From assembly GCA_963739995.1 (NCBI GenBank), contig CAVUCH010000018.1:62001-126000 (forward strand): DNA of 64,000 nucleotides. Direction: 5' to 3'. The DNA comes from CAVUCH01 sp963739995 (GTDB taxonomy: Bacteria; Acidobacteriota; Vicinamibacteria; Vicinamibacterales; JAENWD01). Shown here one piece after another: positions 61,131 through 64,000 of the stretch. The translations under genes and the position numbers were made by a program. Positions within the stretch are counted from its first letter, which is position 1. Each line of letters begins with the position of its first letter. A model generated the notes under the pieces. That model was not told where the DNA came from and ran no database searches. It saw nothing but the letters and a program-made list of their open reading frames with translations.

Positions 61131-62069
61131 ATGCCCATCGTTCCGATCGACGACGCTCACGACAGCCGAATCGCCGCGTACCGGAACGTGCCCGATGGCG
61201 TGCTGCTCCGCGAGCTCGGCCTGTTCGTCGCCGAGGGCCGGCTGGTCGTACGCCAGCTGCTCGCAGCGTCACGGGTCCACGCGCAGTCGTTGCTCGTCAC
61301 CGAGGGCGCTCTCGACGACCTCAGGGAACTACTGGGGGACCATACACCCATCCCCGTCTACCTCGCTGGCAGGTCGGTGATGAGCGACATCGTCGGCTTC
61401 GACATCCACCGGGGATGCCTCGGGCTCGGCGTGCGGCCGCGGCCCATGTCGATCGCCGAACTCGTCGGCCGCCCACTCCGCACACGATCGGTGGCTCCGG
61501 GGTCCGGGCCAGCGCCGCCGCCACACCGTCGCGGCGATTCACCTGCCGTCGAGCCCGAAGATGAGGGTGCCGCAACAGCAGTACCCGATTGGGCCATTGG
61601 CGAGGTCGCTTCCGTCTCGCGCCTGATCGTGCTCGAGGCTGTAAGCAACGTCGACAATATCGGCGGGATCTTCCGCAGCGCTGCGGCCCTTGGCGGCCAT
61701 GGGGTGGTCGTCGGGCCCGGCTGCGGGGATCCGCTCTATCGCAAGGCCATCCGCACGTCGATCGGAGCGACGCTGCGCGTGCCGTTCGCGTCGGCGACGC
61801 TCTGGCCCGAAGCGCTGCACGATCTGCAGGCGGCCGGCTTCACCCTGGTCGCCCTGACGCCCGAGCGTGGCGCCGACCCGCTCGAGGACGTGGCCGCCGA
61901 TCTGCGGTCGCGAGCGCGTGTCGCGCTGATCGTGGGAGCCGAAGGCACCGGGCTCAGCGCCGCGGCGCTGGACTGCACCGATCTCCGCGTGCGGATTCCA
62001 ATGGCGGCCGGGACTGATTCCATAAACGTCGCAACCGCCACTGCGATTGCGCTGTACCGGATTGCGTAG
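61131..62069 (+). CDS. TrmH/SpoU-family RNA 2'-O-methyltransferase
   Basis: A 312-residue SPOUT methyltransferase. The N-terminal substrate-binding domain (RNVPDGVLLRELGLFVAEGR, LLVTEGALDDLREL) is followed by a 50-residue Arg/Pro/Gly-rich linker. The trefoil-knot domain has LEAVSNVDNIGGIFRSAAAL (motif 1), ALIVGAEGTGLSAAALDCTD (motif 2) and RIPMAAGTDSINVATATAIA (motif 3). It 2'-O-methylates a ribose in tRNA or rRNA with SAM in the cytoplasm. The ATG at 61131 starts MPIVPIDDAHDSRIAAYRN. The long linker is unusual for the family. Confidence 0.88.
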   Translation: MPIVPIDDAHDSRIAAYRNVPDGVLLRELGLFVAEGRLVVRQLLAASRVHAQSLLVTEGALDDLRELLGDHTPIPVYLAGRSVMSDIVGFDIHRGCLGLGVRPRPMSIAELVGRPLRTRSVAPGSGPAPPPHRRGDSPAVEPEDEGAATAVPDWAIGEVASVSRLIVLEAVSNVDNIGGIFRSAAALGGHGVVVGPGCGDPLYRKAIRTSIGATLRVPFASATLWPEALHDLQAAGFTLVALTPERGADPLEDVAADLRSRARVALIVGAEGTGLSAAALDCTDLRVRIPMAAGTDSINVATATAIALYRIA

Positions 62070-62212
62070 CACGCGCGCGGCCTGGGCGGCGGCCGAGCCC
62101 GTCTGCGGGCCGTGCCAGGGCGGCACAAAGGGCACGTCGTGTTCTTTGCCGGTTCGTGTGTCGGATCTGGTATCCGATTTCAGGATCGGGCTGCCAGGTG
62201 CAAGAATTGGCT

Positions 62213-64000
62213 ATGCGCATTGCCCTCGCGCAGCTGAATCTCACGATTGGCGCATTCGAGCACACCTACAAGCAGATCCGCTCGGCGGTCGACCGCGCCC
62301 GCGCGGCCGGGGCGCAGCTCGCCGTGTTCACGGAGCTGGCGACCACCGGGTATCCGCCACGCGACCTGTTGAACCACCACACCTTCATCCGCGCGAATCT
62401 CGACCTGCTCGATCGCATCGCCTCCCTGACCGACGAGCGGTTCGGCTTGATCGTCGGGTGTGTCACTCCGAACACGGCAGGTGCGGGAAAACCGCTCTTC
62501 AATACCGCGGCGCTCTGCCAGAGAGGCACCGTTGTCGGGCGACATCACAAGACGCTGCTGCCGACGTATGACGTGTTCGATGAGGACCGGTATTTCGAGC
62601 CGGGCCTCACGGTAGAGCCGTTCGATTTCATGGGCCATCGTCTGGGCCTGACCGTGTGCGAAGAGGTGTGGAACGACCCCGACTTCTGGCCGAAGCGTTT
62701 GTACGCCCGCGACCCCGTCTGCGAGCTGGCCGATCAGGGGGCGGACGTGCTGATCAACATTTCATCCAGCCCGTTCACGATCGGGAAGGCCCAAGTGCGG
62801 CGTCAGATGATTCGGCAGGAGGCGGTCAAGAACTCGCGGCCCTTCGTCTACGCGAACCAGGTCGGCGGGAACGACGAGCTCGTCTTCGATGGGCACTCGC
62901 TCGTCTTCGATGCGTGCGGGGAAGTCGTGCTGCGCGGGCGGGACTTCGAGGAGGACTTCCTCGTATGTGACCTGCCGGCGCGGGGAGCCAGCAGCGTCGC
63001 CCCGGGTGCGGTCGGGCGGCTGGCCGGGACTGAAGTCCCGGCCCTACATTCCGCAGCCGATGTGGCACCGGGAGCTCAGTCCGGGCAGGACCGCCACTCC
63101 GATGTAGCGCCGGGACTTCAGTTCCGGCACCACCGCAGCTCCGATCCAGCGCCGGAACATCAGTCCCTTCGGGACACCGACCCGGACGAGTCTCCTGCCG
63201 AGGAGCAGGCGTTCAAGGCCTTGACGATGGGCCTCCGCGACTACGTGTACAAGTGCGGCTTCTCTCGGGTGGTGCTTGGGCTTTCGGGCGGCATCGATTC
63301 GGCAGTCACGGCCAGTCTTGCTGCTGCCGCGCTCGGGCCGGAGCACGTCACCGGTGTTGCGATGCCCACGCGCTACTCATCGGCCGGCAGTGTGGAAGAC
63401 GCCGAGGCGCTCGCCCGGAATCTCGGTATCGGCTACCGGGTCATCCCGATCGACAGCGTATTCGCAAGCTACCTGGAGGCTCTCGATCCCGTGTTCGCGG
63501 GTCTCGTCCCGGACGTGACCGAAGAGAACATCCAGGCACGGGTGCGCGGCGGCGTCCTGATGGCCCTTTCGAACAAGTCTGGCGCCCTGCTGCTGACGAC
63601 CGGCAACAAGTCGGAGATTGCCGTGGGCTACTGCACGCTCTACGGCGACATGGCAGGCGGCCTCGCGGTGATCAGCGACGTGCCGAAGACGTTCGTCTAC
63701 CGGCTGGCCGAGTACATCAACGCACGCGCGCCGCAGCCGGTGATCCCCCGATCGTCGATAACGAAGCCTCCGAGCGCCGAGCTGCGGCCAGACCAGACGG
63801 ACCAGGACAGCCTTCCTCCCTACGACCTTCTCGACCGCATCATCGAGGCCTACGTCGAACGCAACCTCGACATCGACGGCATTGCCGCCCTCGGCATCGA
63901 TCGCGAAATTGCTGTGCGTGTCGTCTCCCTGATCGACCGCAATGAGTACAAGCGCCGTCAGGCGGCGCCGGGGCTGAAGATCACGTCGAAGGCCTTTGGT
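62213..64000 (+). CDS. nadE: Glutamine-dependent NAD+ synthetase, truncated by window edge, with in-frame repeat insertion
   Basis: The last step of NAD synthesis: amidation of deamido-NAD using glutamine. Residues 1-255 are the nitrilase-fold glutaminase (MRIALAQLNLTIGAFEHTYK; catalytic Glu in VFTELATTGYPP, Lys in GRHHKTLLPTYDVF, Cys in LTVCEEVWNDPDF). The synthetase domain begins near 63195, with the ATP-loop RVVLGLSGGIDSAVTASLAA, and LLTTGNKSEIAVGYCTLYGD later. Between them a linker of about 70 residues is coded by palindromic repeats and three tandem 42-base units without breaking the frame (63022-63175). The 3' end is cut off at 64000. The ATG at 62213 has no strong ribosome-binding site. 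Confidence 0.92.
   Translation, partial: MRIALAQLNLTIGAFEHTYKQIRSAVDRARAAGAQLAVFTELATTGYPPRDLLNHHTFIRANLDLLDRIASLTDERFGLIVGCVTPNTAGAGKPLFNTAALCQRGTVVGRHHKTLLPTYDVFDEDRYFEPGLTVEPFDFMGHRLGLTVCEEVWNDPDFWPKRLYARDPVCELADQGADVLINISSSPFTIGKAQVRRQMIRQEAVKNSRPFVYANQVGGNDELVFDGHSLVFDACGEVVLRGRDFEEDFLVCDLPARGASSVAPGAVGRLAGTEVPALHSAADVAPGAQSGQDRHSDVAPGLQFRHHRSSDPAPEHQSLRDTDPDESPAEEQAFKALTMGLRDYVYKCGFSRVVLGLSGGIDSAVTASLAAAALGPEHVTGVAMPTRYSSAGSVEDAEALARNLGIGYRVIPIDSVFASYLEALDPVFAGLVPDVTEENIQARVRGGVLMALSNKSGALLLTTGNKSEIAVGYCTLYGDMAGGLAVISDVPKTFVYRLAEYINARAPQPVIPRSSITKPPSAELRPDQTDQDSLPPYDLLDRIIEAYVERNLDIDGIAALGIDREIAVRVVSLIDRNEYKRRQAAPGLKITSKAFG
63022..63175 (+). repeat. Tandem 42-bp repeats and palindromes inside nadE
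   Basis: GGCCGGGACT-GA-AGTCCCGGCC (63022-63043) is a perfect palindrome of the family seen at 1357. After it, units starting CCGATGTGGC (63057), CCGATGTAGC (63099) and CCGATCCAGC (63141) recur every 42 bases, each with a GCCGG-A-CTTCAGT-CCGG-like core. Each unit encodes 14 residues (DVAPGAQSGQDRHS, DVAPGLQFRHHRSS, DPAPEHQSLRDTDP), so the frame is kept. Confidence 0.75.

Overview
The window comes from a high-GC, Gram-negative-type bacterial chromosome. The gene set suggests an Acidobacteriota member, possibly of the Vicinamibacteria type. The pointers are a relic of an ADOP/MacB-like permease, twin-arginine leaders on sugar-enzyme genes, a Lys/Ala-rich histone H1-like protein, bacillithiol genes bshB1-bshA, a full SUF operon and many GC-rich intergenic palindromes. 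This assignment is inference; no rRNA, tRNA or CRISPR array was recognised.

Layout. Positions 1-8.5 kb hold mixed housekeeping and accessory genes: a Tat leader cut by the window edge, GNAT and RidA in one open frame, an exported Pcm, a coupled MerR-VIT/VWA pair, a zinc-ribbon microprotein, an aldo/keto reductase and a frameshifted Tat TIM-barrel protein. Positions 8.5-28.8 kb form a surface-polysaccharide island of glycosyltransferases, polytopic membrane proteins, a flippase-like protein, sugar-nucleotide enzymes and two methyltransferases. Its 10-18 kb half is largely decayed by frameshifts, and 18-22.4 kb mixes intact glycosyltransferases with further fragments. A roughly 90-bp hairpin repeat recurs four times at module boundaries between 12 and 24.3 kb. 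Positions 29-41.2 kb hold mostly intact single genes (Gfo/Idh oxidoreductase, H1-like protein, MBL hydrolases, sterol-desaturase-type hydroxylase, amidohydrolase, glucose dehydrogenase, Aat, a GNAT-VOC fusion, a di-haem cytochrome) with short gene relics. Positions 41.3-46.3 kb carry a minus-strand set (LarA-like, D-threonine aldolase/D-serine dehydratase-like, GntP-type permease, M19 dipeptidase) that looks like D-amino-acid and peptide salvage. Positions 47.1-54.0 kb are the SUF operon: Rrf2 regulator, sufA, B, C, D, S, U, T. Positions 54.1-55.2 kb hold a Xre/MbcA-RES toxin-antitoxin pair. The right end carries a creatininase-family hydrolase, a coiled-coil protein, bshB1-bshA, a lipid kinase, a TrmH-type RNA methyltransferase and a glutamine-dependent NAD synthetase cut by the edge.

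How the genes work together. SUF and bacillithiol functions supply Fe-S cluster assembly and thiol redox buffering. The minus-strand block at 24.3-28.8 kb (methyltransferase, dehydratase, nucleotidyltransferase, epimerase, GT2) is a coherent activated-sugar pathway. The plus-strand GT2-GT4-flippase block (16.9-20.2 kb) is translationally coupled but carries frameshifts.

Two features stand out. One is the number of short-repeat systems: the 90-bp hairpin, a 146-bp palindromic element with interchangeable outer stems, an in-frame tandem 42-bp insertion inside nadE, a 25-bp perfect palindrome across a stop codon, and iterated-motif hairpins within the suf operon. The other is the number of single-base frameshifts, one of them in sufB, so either sequencing error or real decay has to be considered throughout.
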